A stretch of DNA of 64,000 bases from Pelagerythrobacter sp041912895 (GCF_041912895.1 NZ_JAYSGI010000001.1:1116001-1180000), one strand, 5' to 3'. Positions 8,916-18,901 are shown, numbered from the stretch's first letter. The notes: generated from the letters alone by a model not told the origin. Numbers and translations: made by a program.

Positions 8916-9470
8916 CTATTGCCCGCGTTCGGGACAGTCACCGATGCGCTGCGACGAAACCTTCATCGTCATCCGCATCTCGCCGCCCGGGATGGCGGGC
9001 GAGCTCTGGCTCATCTCCATGCGCATGCTGCTCGATTCGGCTTCGACGACGCCATCGATCGTCATGTGCGCCTCGGTGCCGTCCGACCCGGTACAGGTGA
9101 GCGCGGCATCGAGATCGCTGCCGTCCGCATCGAACCGGTCGAACGCGCAGGTAATTCCCTCCGCGCCTTCGCCGAGCCGCCTGACGACCGGCTTGAACCC
9201 TTCGTCGGCCTCCGCCTGGGTGAGGCAGCGGGTCTGTTCCTCGCCCTGAAGGCCGGCCGCGAGATCGCGCATCTGCGCAGCCTGTGCAGGCGGAATGCCG
9301 GGAATTTCGAAATCGACGATCTCGGTGTTGCTCCGGTAGAGGCCGGGCGTCGGCTTCACGAGGTTGTCGGCGGCCGCCATGACCTCTTCCGGCGATTTGG
9401 GCTGGTCCGCACCGTCGCCGCATGCCGTCAGGGCCAGAGCGCTGCCGACGATAATGATAGATGCTCGCAT
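8916..9470 (-). CDS. DUF3617-type lipoprotein
   Basis: A 184-residue secreted lipoprotein: signal peptide ending ALALTACG with Cys18 as lipidation site. The ATG at 9470 is chosen because the longer open frame to 9674 would bury the signal. The middle part (KPTPGLYRSNTEI, then TRCLTQAEAD, TCAFDRFDADG and LTCTGSDG) fits DUF3617, a sphingomonad-abundant family of unknown function with conserved cysteines. Divergent from uvrB with about 100 bp between. Confidence 0.75.
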   Translation of the reverse strand: MRASIIIVGSALALTACGDGADQPKSPEEVMAAADNLVKPTPGLYRSNTEIVDFEIPGIPPAQAAQMRDLAAGLQGEEQTRCLTQAEADEGFKPVVRRLGEGAEGITCAFDRFDADGSDLDAALTCTGSDGTEAHMTIDGVVEAESSSMRMEMSQSSPAIPGGEMRMTMKVSSQRIGDCPERGQ

Positions 9471-9573
9471 TCGGCGGCTCCCTTTCACGCTGTATCGGCG
9501 GCCATCGCTATCAAGCACCGCCTCCGCTGCCAAGCGCTTGCCGCGCACGCCCCGCGCGCCCATATCGCGGAGC

Positions 9574-11760
9574 ATGGCCGAACTCGTGATCCGCAGGGGC
9601 TTGGAAGAGCCCGATACCTCCGAAAATTTCACGCCGCACAAGCCGCAACGCCCCGAGAAATCGATGGGCGGCAAGCGGTTCGAGCTGGTTTCGGACTATC
9701 AGCCCGCCGGCGATCAACCCGCCGCGATCGCCGAACTGACCGGCGCCGCAAAGGACGGCGAGCAAACGCAGGTGCTGCTGGGCGTGACCGGCTCGGGCAA
9801 GACTTTCACCATGGCCAAGGTGATCGAGGAACTGCAGCGCCCGGCGCTGGTGCTCGCGCCCAACAAGATCCTCGCCGCGCAGCTCTACGGCGAGTTCAAG
9901 AGCTTCTTCCCGAACAACGCGGTCGAATATTTCGTCAGCTACTACGACTACTACCAACCCGAGGCCTACGTGCCGCGCAGCGACACTTACATCGAGAAGG
10001 AAAGCTCGGTGAACGAGGCGATCGACCGCATGCGCCACTCGGCCACGCGCGCGCTGCTGGAACGCGACGACGTGATCATCGTCGCCTCGGTATCGTGCCT
10101 TTACGGCATCGGTTCGGTCGAAACCTATTCGGCGATGATCTTCGATATCAAGAAAGGCGAGAGCGTCGACCAGCGCGAGCTCATCCGCAAGCTGGTGGCC
10201 TTGCAATACAAGCGCAACGACGCGGCCTTCGCGCGCGGCAATTTCCGCGTGCGCGGCGACAATCTGGAGATCTTCCCCAGCCATTACGAGGACATGGCGT
10301 GGCGGGTCAGCTTCTTCGGCGACGATATCGAGGAAATCAGCGAATTCGATCCGCTGACCGGCACCAAGGGCGCGAGCCTCGACAAGGTGCGCGTCTACGC
10401 CAATTCGCACTACGTCACGCCCGGCCCGACGATGAAGCAGGCGAGCCAGGCGATCAAATTCGAGCTCGAGGAACGGCTCAAGGAACTCCACGCCGAGGGC
10501 CGGTTGCTCGAAGCCCAGCGGCTCGAACAGCGGACCAATTTCGATCTCGAGATGATCGCCGCCACCGGTTCTTGCGCGGGGATCGAGAACTACAGCCGCT
10601 TCCTTACCGGCCGCCTGCCGGGCGAGCCGCCGCCGACGCTGTTCGAGTACCTGCCCGACAACGCGCTGCTGTTCGTCGACGAGAGCCACCAGACCGTGCC
10701 CCAGGTCGGCGCGATGGCGCGCGGCGACCACCGGCGCAAGCTGACGCTGGCCGAATACGGCTTCCGCCTACCGAGCTGCATCGACAACCGCCCGCTGCGG
10801 TTCAACGAATGGGACGCGATGCGCCCGCAGACGTTCTGCGTCAGCGCCACCCCCGGGGGATGGGAGATGGAGCAGACCGGCGGCGTATTCGCCGAACAGG
10901 TCATTCGCCCCACCGGCCTGATCGACCCGCCGGTCGAGGTGCGCCCGGTCGAGGACCAGGTGCAGGATTGCATCGCCGAAGCGAAGGCGACCGCGGCGAA
11001 GGGCTATCGCACGCTCGTCACCACGCTGACCAAGCGCATGGCGGAAGACCTGACCGAATTCATGCACGAGCAGGGCGTGCGCGTGCGCTACATGCACTCC
11101 GACGTCGAGACGCTGGAGCGCATCGAGCTGATCCGCGACCTGCGGCTAGGCGTCTACGACGTGCTGATCGGTATCAACCTGCTGCGCGAAGGGCTCGACA
11201 TTCCCGAATGCGGGCTGGTCGCGATCCTCGACGCGGACAAGGAAGGCTTTCTTCGCTCGGAAACCTCGCTGATCCAAACGATCGGCCGCGCCGCGCGCAA
11301 CGTCGATGGCAAGGTGATCCTCTACGCCGACCGGGTCACCGGCAGCATGGAACGCGCCATGGCGGAGACGGAGCGCCGGCGCGAGAAGCAGCGCGAATAC
11401 AACGCCGAGCATGGCATCACGCCGACCACGATCCGCCGCCAGATCGCCGACATCGTCGCCCACACCGCGAGCAAGGACGGCGTCACCGTCGATACCGGCG
11501 ACGACGAGCGCAACAACCTCGTCGGCCACAACCTGCGCGCCTACATCGAAGACCTCGAAAAACGCATGCGGACCGCCGCCGCCGACCTCGAATTCGAGGA
11601 AGCGGGCCGCCTGCGCGACGAGATCAGGCGGCTGGAGAACGACGAACTCGGCCTGTCGGACGACGAGAAGAAGGCCCCGCTCGTCGGCCGCGCCACCGAA
11701 GGCAGGCCGGGCACGCGCAAGATGCGGTACGGCAAGACGCAGCGGAAGTGGGGCAAGTAA
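9574..11760 (+). CDS. uvrB: Excinuclease ABC subunit B
   Basis: The 728-residue DNA-damage-verification helicase of nucleotide excision repair, which is loaded by UvrA and then recruits UvrC. Visible motifs: Walker A GVTGSGKTF, the beta-hairpin region SYYDYYQPEAYVP, the DExx box FVDESH, helicase motif VI (QTIGRAARN) and a C-terminal UVR coiled segment. The N-terminal extension MAELVIRRGLEEPDTSE before GKRFELVSDYQPAGDQP is characteristic of Alphaproteobacteria and supports the ATG at 9574 (GCGGAG just upstream) over the much longer open frame from 9364. Confidence 0.97.
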   Translation: MAELVIRRGLEEPDTSENFTPHKPQRPEKSMGGKRFELVSDYQPAGDQPAAIAELTGAAKDGEQTQVLLGVTGSGKTFTMAKVIEELQRPALVLAPNKILAAQLYGEFKSFFPNNAVEYFVSYYDYYQPEAYVPRSDTYIEKESSVNEAIDRMRHSATRALLERDDVIIVASVSCLYGIGSVETYSAMIFDIKKGESVDQRELIRKLVALQYKRNDAAFARGNFRVRGDNLEIFPSHYEDMAWRVSFFGDDIEEISEFDPLTGTKGASLDKVRVYANSHYVTPGPTMKQASQAIKFELEERLKELHAEGRLLEAQRLEQRTNFDLEMIAATGSCAGIENYSRFLTGRLPGEPPPTLFEYLPDNALLFVDESHQTVPQVGAMARGDHRRKLTLAEYGFRLPSCIDNRPLRFNEWDAMRPQTFCVSATPGGWEMEQTGGVFAEQVIRPTGLIDPPVEVRPVEDQVQDCIAEAKATAAKGYRTLVTTLTKRMAEDLTEFMHEQGVRVRYMHSDVETLERIELIRDLRLGVYDVLIGINLLREGLDIPECGLVAILDADKEGFLRSETSLIQTIGRAARNVDGKVILYADRVTGSMERAMAETERRREKQREYNAEHGITPTTIRRQIADIVAHTASKDGVTVDTGDDERNNLVGHNLRAYIEDLEKRMRTAAADLEFEEAGRLRDEIRRLENDELGLSDDEKKAPLVGRATEGRPGTRKMRYGKTQRKWGK

Positions 11761-11840
11761 GCCCGCAGTTCACAGAAGCCTGTCGGTCGTTCATCCCCAT
11801 CCATTGCCTTTTGCGGATCGTCTGACCTAACAGACCGTCC

Positions 11841-13340
11841 ATGACCTTCCGCACCCTGCTGGCCGCCACCGCCGCCTTCGCCATCGCCTGCCCCGCCGTC
11901 GCGCAATCGGACGATGCAAAACCTGCCGCCGAGGCTGCTCCCGCACCCTACGAGGCCAACTCCGCCTCCGAGACGTTCACCGGCACGTTCGGCGGGCGCT
12001 CGGTGCGCTATACCGCCACGGTGCAGGAACAGGTGCTCGAGGCCGAGGACGGCACGCCCAAGGCGGCGATCGTCACGACCAGCTATATCGCCGAGCCGCG
12101 CGATGCCGAACGTCCGGTCACCTTCCTGTTCAACGGCGGGCCGGGTTCGGGTTCGGTGTGGCTGCAGATGGGCGCGTTCGGGCCCAAGCGGGTCGCGATC
12201 CCCTCCGACGCGCGCGACGACGGGGCGCCGCCCTATCCCATTCTCGATAACCCGGATTCGCTGCTCGACGTCACCGATCTCGTGTTCATCGATCCCGTAG
12301 GCACCGGGTTTAGCCACACGATCGGCGAGACCAAGGGCGAGGAATACTGGGGCGTCACCAAGGATGCGAAGTCGGTCGCCGAGGTCATCCGCATGTGGCT
12401 GGACGACAACGGGCGCTGGAACAGCCCCAAGTTCCTCGGCGGCGAGAGCTACGGCACCACGCGCTCGGCCGCGGTCGTCAACGAACTGGAGGGTCAGTAC
12501 AACGATGTCGCGCTCAACGGTGTAATCCTGATCTCGACCGTGCTCGATTTCGGCGCGGGCGCGGAGACCGAAGGGGCCGAACTCGGCTACATCACGACCC
12601 TGCCCAGCATGGCCGCGACCGCGCTCTATCACGGCAAGGCCACGGCGCGCTCGGTCGAGCAGTTCGTCGAGGACGCGCGCCAGTTCGCGATCGGGCCCTA
12701 CGCCGCGTTCCTGCTCAAGGGGCAGAACGCCGACGCGCAGGAACGCGCGGCGGTGCGCGCCGAGCTGGCACGGTTCACCGGGCTCTCGGAGGAATATCTT
12801 GATCGGGCGGACCTGCGCGTCAGCTCCGGCCGGTTCTACAAGGAACTGCTGCGCGATCGCGGGCTGACGGTCGGCCGGCTCGACAGCCGCTACACCGGCG
12901 TCGATTACGACAGCGCGGGCGAGACGCCCGACAACGACCCGAGCTTCTACGGCATCGACGGCGGCTATACCGCGGCGGTCAATCACTTCATGCGCGATAC
13001 GCTCGGCTACGACACCGAAGAACGCTACGTCACGATCGGCTACGTCGGGCCGTGGGACTGGCGGCTCGAGGGCGGGCGCGACACCAACGCCTATCTCAAC
13101 GTCGCGCCCTATCTCGGCCGCGCGCTGCGCGAGAATTCGGGGCTGCGCATCTTCGTGGGCCAGGGCTGGTACGATTTCGCCACGCCGTTCTTCGCCGCGG
13201 AGTACGCACTGAGCCGCACCGGCTTTCCGCAAGATCGGATCGAGTGGCAATATTACGATTCCGGACACATGATGTACGTGCGCGACGAGGATCGGCAAAA
13301 GCTGTCGGAAGATGTCCGCGCCTTCATTCGCGCGCGCTGA
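11841..13340 (+). CDS. Secreted serine carboxypeptidase, S10 family
   Basis: A 499-residue exported peptidase. Signal peptide with cleavage after PAVAQ-type end (residues 1-22). S10 hallmarks: FLFNGGPGSGS (oxyanion region), Ser203 in GGESYG, Asp445 in GWYDFATP and His476 in DSGHMMY form the catalytic triad. It should remove C-terminal residues from peptides in the periplasm. The stop is followed after four bases by the start of a small lipoprotein gene, so the two are likely cotranscribed. Confidence 0.9.
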   Translation: MTFRTLLAATAAFAIACPAVAQSDDAKPAAEAAPAPYEANSASETFTGTFGGRSVRYTATVQEQVLEAEDGTPKAAIVTTSYIAEPRDAERPVTFLFNGGPGSGSVWLQMGAFGPKRVAIPSDARDDGAPPYPILDNPDSLLDVTDLVFIDPVGTGFSHTIGETKGEEYWGVTKDAKSVAEVIRMWLDDNGRWNSPKFLGGESYGTTRSAAVVNELEGQYNDVALNGVILISTVLDFGAGAETEGAELGYITTLPSMAATALYHGKATARSVEQFVEDARQFAIGPYAAFLLKGQNADAQERAAVRAELARFTGLSEEYLDRADLRVSSGRFYKELLRDRGLTVGRLDSRYTGVDYDSAGETPDNDPSFYGIDGGYTAAVNHFMRDTLGYDTEERYVTIGYVGPWDWRLEGGRDTNAYLNVAPYLGRALRENSGLRIFVGQGWYDFATPFFAAEYALSRTGFPQDRIEWQYYDSGHMMYVRDEDRQKLSEDVRAFIRAR

Positions 13341-13344
13341 GGCG

Positions 13345-13902
13345 ATGCTCCGGGCGTTTGCAATTGGAGTGGCGCTGGCCGGGCTCGCGGGGTGCAAGCC
13401 GCCCGCGACCGACGACTACGTCGCGCGGGTGGCGCTCGATACGGCGCAGTCCCATCCAAGCGAACCGCTGGCCTCCCCCGATACCGAAGGCGCGCTATGG
13501 GTGCCGGGGGAAGGCGTGCGCATCCTTTACGGCAAGCCCGGCGAAGCGCCTCTGATGGCGCTGGCGTGCGAGGATGGCGGCGAGGGGCGGCGCATCCATA
13601 TCACCCGCTTCGCTGCGGCCGATCCGCGCGCCAAGGCGATCCTCGCGCTGATCGGCAACGGCCATGTCGTCCGGCTGAACGTCGATGCGACGTGGAACGG
13701 GCGCGCGTGGCTGTGGGAGGGCTATGCCGCGGCAGACGATTCGCGGATGGAGGTTCTCACCGGCCCGCGGCGCATCGAAGCGACCATCGCCGGCGCGGGC
13801 TCGCTCGAACTCAATCCGAGCCAGCAGCCGCGCCTTCTGGTCGAGGCGTGCCTGCGCGACCCCCGGTCTCCCGCCGTGCAGGAAGCGACTGCGCCAGCGT
13901 GA
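13345..13902 (+). CDS. Small lipoprotein of unknown function
   Basis: A 185-residue lipoprotein (ALAGLAGC lipobox). The ATG at 13345 is preferred over the frame start at 13312 because it directly precedes the signal peptide. The body contains ILYGKPGEAPLMALACED and a later ACLRDP segment; I do not recognise a named family. It sits four bases behind the S10 peptidase. Its last 92 bases overlap the 3' end of the convergent DsbD-like gene. Confidence 0.7.
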   Translation: MLRAFAIGVALAGLAGCKPPATDDYVARVALDTAQSHPSEPLASPDTEGALWVPGEGVRILYGKPGEAPLMALACEDGGEGRRIHITRFAAADPRAKAILALIGNGHVVRLNVDATWNGRAWLWEGYAAADDSRMEVLTGPRRIEATIAGAGSLELNPSQQPRLLVEACLRDPRSPAVQEATAPA

Positions 13903-15958
13903 TCAGTGCATCGGGGCCGAGCACCTGCGGCAGCTGCCGCGCTTCTTCGCCCGGCGCATACCAGAGATAGAGCGGCACGCCCGCCGCCCCGTGATCGGCG
14001 AGGAAGCGGGTGATCGCCGGATCGCGCCGCGTCCAGTCGCCCCGCATCGCTACCACGCCGGCATCGGCGAATGCATTGCGCGTCGGCTTGCGTTCGATCG
14101 CCACGCTTTCATTGACCTTGCAGGTCACGCACCAGTCTGCGGTGAACCAGACGAACACCGGATCGCCATCCGCGCGTGCCTCGGCCAGTTCCGCCTCGCT
14201 GAATTCTGCCGGCTCGAGAATGCTTTCCGCCGCCACGATCTCGTCGCTCGCCAGGCGGGGAAGGACGGCAACCGCGACGATCACGGCGGCCAGCGCGCTC
14301 ACCACTGCGGCGCTCCGCACGGCGCCGGCCGTTCGGCCGACCACCAGCAGGATGGCAGCGAGCGCGCCGAGCATCGCCGCCGCACCCCATCCCAGATCGT
14401 CTCCGCCGAGCCGGAAACACAGCCATAGCAGCGCGAGCGCGGTGAGCCCCATCGGCACCGCCATGACCTTGCGGAAGGTCTCCATCCACGGCCCCGGGCG
14501 CGGCAACATCCGGCGCAGCGGAGGCACGAAACCGATCGCGAGGAACGGCAGCGCCAATCCGACCCCCATCGCGCCGAACAGCAGCAATGCCGAGGACGTC
14601 GGCAGCACCAGCGCGGCCCCGAGCGCCGCCGCCATGAACGGCCCGGTGCACGGCGTGGCGATGAACGCCGCGAGCAGGCCGGTGGCGAAGGCGCCGGCAG
14701 GCTCTCCGCTGCGGGTGAGCGAGATCGACGGAAGCTCGAACAGCCCGGCGAGATTGGCGGTGATCGCCGCGGTCAGCGCCAGCAGCCCGACCACGACCGC
14801 CGGTTGCTGCAACTGGAACGCCCAGCCCACGCTCTCGCCCGCCGACCGCAGCGCCAGCAGCCCCGCCCCCAGCGCAAGGCACGCCAGCACCACGCCGGCG
14901 GTATAGGCCGCGCCTTCGCGCCGGGCGAGCGCCGCGCTTTCGCCCGCGCGCGCCAGGCTCAGCGCCTTGAGGCTGAGGATCGGAAAGACGCAGGGCATGA
15001 CATTGAGGAACAGCCCGCCCGCCAGCGCGCCGAGCGCGAGCAGCCAGAGCGACGGCAACTGCGGCTGCGCGATCGGCACGCCAGCCTCGGCCACTTTGCC
15101 CGGTTCGGCCGAAAAGCGCACCCCGACATCGCGCGAGAATGCGAGAATGCCCTCGATCCGCGGCGGCGCGGGCTCGCGGACGAGATCGGACGGCAGGTTG
15201 AGCTGAGTCAGCGGGACATCGACGACCAGCCGGTCGCCATCGCGGAAGAACGATTGCTTCTGGGCATAGGCCGGCCGCTTGCCCTGCCCCAGCTCGCGCT
15301 CGGACACGAACAGGTGCGGATCGGGCAGCGCGACTTCGGCGGGGAGCGGCACCGCGACGCGTAGCGTCTGGCCGTCGACGGCGAAGCTGGCGCGGCTTTC
15401 GATCAGCGGCGCGATCTGCGCGCGCCATTTCACGAAGCGCGGATCGGGCTCGGCCTCGGCCAGTTCCGCCGGATCGAGTTCGAGCACCGCCTGCTGGGGC
15501 ACGCAGAGCTTGTCGGTGCAGGCGAGATAGTCCGCCGTCACCTCGAGCGGCTCGGCATCGGCGATATCCGCCCCGCGCGGGATGCGGATCGGCACCAGCA
15601 CGGTGTAGCGCCCTTCATAGACGTGGTTCATCAACCCGCCGATCACGAGGCGATGCGGCACGGGATAGAGCGGCTCGCCCGCGGACCATCCCGCCGGCAA
15701 CGTCCAGTCCAGTTCCATTCCGAGGCCCGCGTCGCCCGGGTTCGACCAATAGCCGTGCCACTCGTCCGATCGCGGGGTGAACCGGAGCGCGAGCATCCAT
15801 TCTCCGCCGGCCTCGGGGGCCTTCTCCGCGATCAGTTCGGCGGACATGTTGTCGTCGCCGATCAGCGGCTGCGCGCGGGCGAACCCGGCGGCGGCAAGGG
15901 CCAATGCGGCGACGAGCGCCAGCGCTGCATATGCGAGCCAGGCGCGCACAGCGCCCAT
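13811..15958 (-). CDS. DsbD-like thiol:disulfide interchange protein
   Basis: A 715-residue membrane protein with the DsbD layout. There is a signal peptide (1-30) and a periplasmic N-terminal domain (about 30-290, with a Cys pair in YLACTDKLC). A membrane domain of about eight helices carries the paired cysteines in NVMPCVFPILS and ATPCTGPF. A C-terminal thioredoxin domain has WCVTCK. Such proteins carry electrons from cytosolic thioredoxin to periplasmic partners for cytochrome c maturation or disulfide repair. The ATG at 15958 is picked because the upstream frame to 16219 lies inside the divergent UbiH-like gene. Confidence 0.88.
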   Translation of the reverse strand: MGAVRAWLAYAALALVAALALAAAGFARAQPLIGDDNMSAELIAEKAPEAGGEWMLALRFTPRSDEWHGYWSNPGDAGLGMELDWTLPAGWSAGEPLYPVPHRLVIGGLMNHVYEGRYTVLVPIRIPRGADIADAEPLEVTADYLACTDKLCVPQQAVLELDPAELAEAEPDPRFVKWRAQIAPLIESRASFAVDGQTLRVAVPLPAEVALPDPHLFVSERELGQGKRPAYAQKQSFFRDGDRLVVDVPLTQLNLPSDLVREPAPPRIEGILAFSRDVGVRFSAEPGKVAEAGVPIAQPQLPSLWLLALGALAGGLFLNVMPCVFPILSLKALSLARAGESAALARREGAAYTAGVVLACLALGAGLLALRSAGESVGWAFQLQQPAVVVGLLALTAAITANLAGLFELPSISLTRSGEPAGAFATGLLAAFIATPCTGPFMAAALGAALVLPTSSALLLFGAMGVGLALPFLAIGFVPPLRRMLPRPGPWMETFRKVMAVPMGLTALALLWLCFRLGGDDLGWGAAAMLGALAAILLVVGRTAGAVRSAAVVSALAAVIVAVAVLPRLASDEIVAAESILEPAEFSEAELAEARADGDPVFVWFTADWCVTCKVNESVAIERKPTRNAFADAGVVAMRGDWTRRDPAITRFLADHGAAGVPLYLWYAPGEEARQLPQVLGPDALITLAQSLPARRETGGRAGTPRPEGAAAGSD

Positions 15959-16022
15959 TGTCCTTGCCTCGGTCACCGCCGTGGCTCTAGTGGGATGCGG
16001 AGTTTCCTGCAACGAGAAGGCG

Positions 16023-17237
16023 ATGAACGACAGGCGCGATCTGCTGATTCTGGGCGGTGGACTGGTGGGCATGACGCTCGCGCTGGCCGCCGCGCGCAAG
16101 GGGCTGTCGAGCCATGTGGTCGACCGCGCGGACCCGGCGGACCTGACCGCGGAAGGGTTCGACGGGCGCGCCAGCGCGATCTCGACCGCGAGCTGGAACC
16201 TGTTCGGCAATATCGGCATCGCCGACGCGCTCGAGCCGCACGGCTGCCCGATCGAGACGATCGCGGTGAGCGATCAGCGCAAGCCGGGCCGGATCGACTT
16301 CCGCCCCGAGCCGCATGAAGGGTCGCTCGGCCGGATGTTCGCCAATCGGGCGCTTCGCCTCGCATTGTTCGAGGCCGCCGCCGCCGAGCCGCTGATCGCC
16401 TGGCACGCGAAATCCGAAGTGGCCGAACGGCAGCGCGGCGAACACGCGGTGAGCGCCACGCTGGCCGACGGCCGGACGCTTTCCGCGGCGCTGATGGTCG
16501 GCGCCGAGGGGCGGACCTCCCCCACCCGCGAAACCGCCGGGATCAAGGTCGCCAAGTGGCAATACGGCCACCGCGCGATCATCGCCGGACTCGAGCACGA
16601 GAAGCCGCACCAGGGCGTCGCGTGGGAGATCTTTTATCCCACCGGCCCCTTCGCGCTGCTGCCGATGCGCGACGGCGCGGGTGGCGCGCACCGCAGCGCA
16701 CTGGTGTGGACGGTCGACGAGAAGGACGCGGCGGGCACGCTGAAACTGTCCGACCGTGCCTTCCTCGCCGAAGTGGAAAAGCGCATGGGCGACCTGTTCG
16801 GCGCGGTTCGCGGGGCCGGCCCGCGCTCCTCCTTTCCGCTGGGCTTCCATCACACCGTACGGGTCACGGATCGGCGGCTCGCGCTGGTCGGTGACGCGGC
16901 GCACGGCATCCATCCGATCGCGGGGCAAGGGCTGAACCTGGGCCTGCGCGATGTCGGCGCACTGGTGGAAGTGTTGAGCGAAGGGATGCGGCTCGGCCTC
17001 GAGCCCGGCGATGCGCAATTGCTCGCGCGCTACGAGCGCTGGCGCGGGCTCGATTCCTTCACCGTCGCGCTGGCGACGGACAGCCTCACCCGGTTGTTCG
17101 GCGTGCCCGGCCGCACCGCATCGGCGGTGCGGCGCTTCGGCATGGCCGGGGTCGAACGGATACCCGCCCTCAAGCACTGGTTCATGGACGAGGCGCGCGG
17201 CGTTTCGGGCGATGTGCCCGAACTGATGCGCGCCTGA
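16023..17237 (+). CDS. UbiH/UbiF-family FAD-dependent hydroxylase
   Basis: A 404-residue flavoprotein monooxygenase of ubiquinone biosynthesis type. It shows the dinucleotide-binding motif ILGGGLVGM, the UbiH-family segment GRASAIS, and the FAD-contact motif VGDAAHGIHPIAGQGLNLGL. The exact ring position hydroxylated cannot be told from sequence, since alphaproteobacterial UbiF, UbiH and UbiL are close relatives. Divergent from the DsbD-like gene with 64 bp between the start codons. Confidence 0.88.
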   Translation: MNDRRDLLILGGGLVGMTLALAAARKGLSSHVVDRADPADLTAEGFDGRASAISTASWNLFGNIGIADALEPHGCPIETIAVSDQRKPGRIDFRPEPHEGSLGRMFANRALRLALFEAAAAEPLIAWHAKSEVAERQRGEHAVSATLADGRTLSAALMVGAEGRTSPTRETAGIKVAKWQYGHRAIIAGLEHEKPHQGVAWEIFYPTGPFALLPMRDGAGGAHRSALVWTVDEKDAAGTLKLSDRAFLAEVEKRMGDLFGAVRGAGPRSSFPLGFHHTVRVTDRRLALVGDAAHGIHPIAGQGLNLGLRDVGALVEVLSEGMRLGLEPGDAQLLARYERWRGLDSFTVALATDSLTRLFGVPGRTASAVRRFGMAGVERIPALKHWFMDEARGVSGDVPELMRA

Positions 17238-17249
17238 CTTTCCGAAGGA

Positions 17250-18164
17250 TTATTCCGAGGCGGTCGCCCGCATCGCCGGGCTCGGCTGTTCGATCGGATT
17301 GCCCGAACCGTCACGCAGCAAGCGTGGTTCGAGCACCGCCGAGGTCTCGATGAGGTCGAGCGCGCGGCGGGCCGCGACGTAACGCTCGGCATCCGCGATC
17401 CAGCGGCGGGCTTGCTCGGCCCCGGGCAAGCGACGCACTTCGTCGATCGCCATGTTGACCCGCCCGCTCTGGAGATAGAACCGCGCCCGCTCGATCCGGC
17501 GCGAGGGCTGCGGCGAGGGCGTGCTTTCCTTGCGGATCACGACCAGCTGGCTCAATTCGTGGCCGATCCGCTCGAACAGCGGGTCGCCGGTCGCCTCGGT
17601 GAGTTGCGGCGCGAGGCCTTCGAGCCGCGCTGCAAGGACATCGAGCGTGATCGGATTTCGCGAGAATTCAATGATCGTAGCGACCGAGTTGGGCTTGGCA
17701 TCGCCGAAGCGGAGCCGCAACTGCTCGGCGAGATAGCCCAGTTCCGCCCCGCGGTCGAGCGCCCGGCGCGCGGCGAAGGCGATCAGCAGGCCTTCCGCGC
17801 GCGCGGCATTCCCCGCCGCCGCCTGCGCCTGCAGGTCCAGCCGCGACAGGCGCTGCTCCGCAGCGGCGAGGCGCTGGTCGAGCCCGCCCTGCTGTTCGGC
17901 GACTTGCTCGACACGCTGGCTGGCGGCTGCCGGCGTAGTGGCGGGCGCAGGCGTCGGCGATGCAGCGGGGAGCTGCGGCTCGGCGACCGCAGGCAAAGGC
18001 TGTTCGGCAGGCGCCGTGTCCTCGCCAGTTCCGAAATCGACGCCCGAGCGCCAGGCGAAATAGCCCACCAGCAGCGCACCGAACAGAAACGCCGCGAGCG
18101 CGACGATGACGATCGGCTTGAAAGACGCGCTGCGCGCAGGGGTGGGGTTCGAGTATCTGTCCAT
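17250..18164 (-). CDS. Membrane-anchored coiled-coil protein of the hemCD operon (mitofilin-like)
   Basis: A 304-residue protein with one N-terminal membrane helix (about 18-37, IVIVALAAFLFGALLVGYFA), a Pro/Ala-rich periplasmic linker and a coiled-coil (about 85-125, QQGGLDQRLAAAEQRLSRLD). The C-terminal helical region holds RIERARFYLQSGRVNMAIDE. It follows hemD by 53 bp on the same strand. In alphaproteobacteria a mitofilin/HemX-like gene commonly sits here; its role in haem synthesis is unproven. Confidence 0.75.
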   Translation of the reverse strand: MDRYSNPTPARSASFKPIVIVALAAFLFGALLVGYFAWRSGVDFGTGEDTAPAEQPLPAVAEPQLPAASPTPAPATTPAAASQRVEQVAEQQGGLDQRLAAAEQRLSRLDLQAQAAAGNAARAEGLLIAFAARRALDRGAELGYLAEQLRLRFGDAKPNSVATIIEFSRNPITLDVLAARLEGLAPQLTEATGDPLFERIGHELSQLVVIRKESTPSPQPSRRIERARFYLQSGRVNMAIDEVRRLPGAEQARRWIADAERYVAARRALDLIETSAVLEPRLLRDGSGNPIEQPSPAMRATASE

Positions 18165-18217
18165 CGAAATCCGTTCTGCGACCCGCTCGCGCCCGGCCGG
18201 GCGCTATCCCGCGCAGG

Positions 18218-18901
18218 TCAATGGCATATGTCGCGGGCCAATGCCAGAAGCTGGCTGTCTACAGGATGACCGGCGACCGCGACGCGCCGCCAGCCGCCGC
18301 CCGCCGCCTCGGCGATACGCGGGGCGAGCGCGGCGAGTGCAATCGCCTCGCGCGCCAGACCTGCCCGGTCGCATTCGCGGGCGAAATGCCGCGCCGCTTC
18401 GCCCGAATGGAGCAGCACTACGCCGCCCGCCTTCAATCTGCCGGCGAAGTCTACCGGGATCGGATGGTGGACCACCCGATAGACCACGCGAGTGTCGATC
18501 GCGACATTGGCGGGCGCTTCCAGCACGGTATGCCGCTCCCCCGCCAGCCGTAGCAGGCGCAGGCGATCGCCGCCGCTCAGCCGGTCCACGACCTGCTGCA
18601 ATCCGCCCTGCCCGACGATTCCGACATTCAGCCCCGCCTCGCGCGCCGCTTCGGCGGTCGCCGCGCCGACCACATGCGCGGTGCGCCCTCGCCATTGCGC
18701 CAGCGCGGCCCCGGCATGGCGCACCGCGTTGGCGCTGCCGAGCAGGAGCGCGGCGAACTGAATATCGCGCGGCGCGGCCCATTTCACGGCGGCGACCTCG
18801 GCGAGCGGGTAGCCCTCAACTTGGATGGACAGGGCGCGCGCAGCTTCGAGCGTCGCCGACAACCCCGGTTCGGGCCGGATCGCGAAGATCGCCGCGCTCA
18901 C
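18218..18901 (-). CDS. hemD: Uroporphyrinogen-III synthase
   Basis: A 227-residue HemD: it cyclises hydroxymethylbilane with inversion of ring D. HemD sequences are poorly conserved; support comes from the fold pattern (FAIRPEPGLSATLEAARALS at the N-terminus, LLLGSANAVRHAG, then VVLLHSGEAARHF) and from position. The start is a GTG at 18901 whose last two bases plus the next base and A form the hemC stop (GTGA overlap), so translation is coupled to hemC. Confidence 0.87.
   Translation of the reverse strand: MSAAIFAIRPEPGLSATLEAARALSIQVEGYPLAEVAAVKWAAPRDIQFAALLLGSANAVRHAGAALAQWRGRTAHVVGAATAEAAREAGLNVGIVGQGGLQQVVDRLSGGDRLRLLRLAGERHTVLEAPANVAIDTRVVYRVVHHPIPVDFAGRLKAGGVVLLHSGEAARHFARECDRAGLAREAIALAALAPRIAEAAGGGWRRVAVAGHPVDSQLLALARDICH

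Noticed and set aside
8919..11825. 968-codon plus-strand frame overlapping uvrB
   Set aside because: It is the +1 shadow of uvrB (basic, repetitive composition, no domains); uvrB is intact in its own frame.
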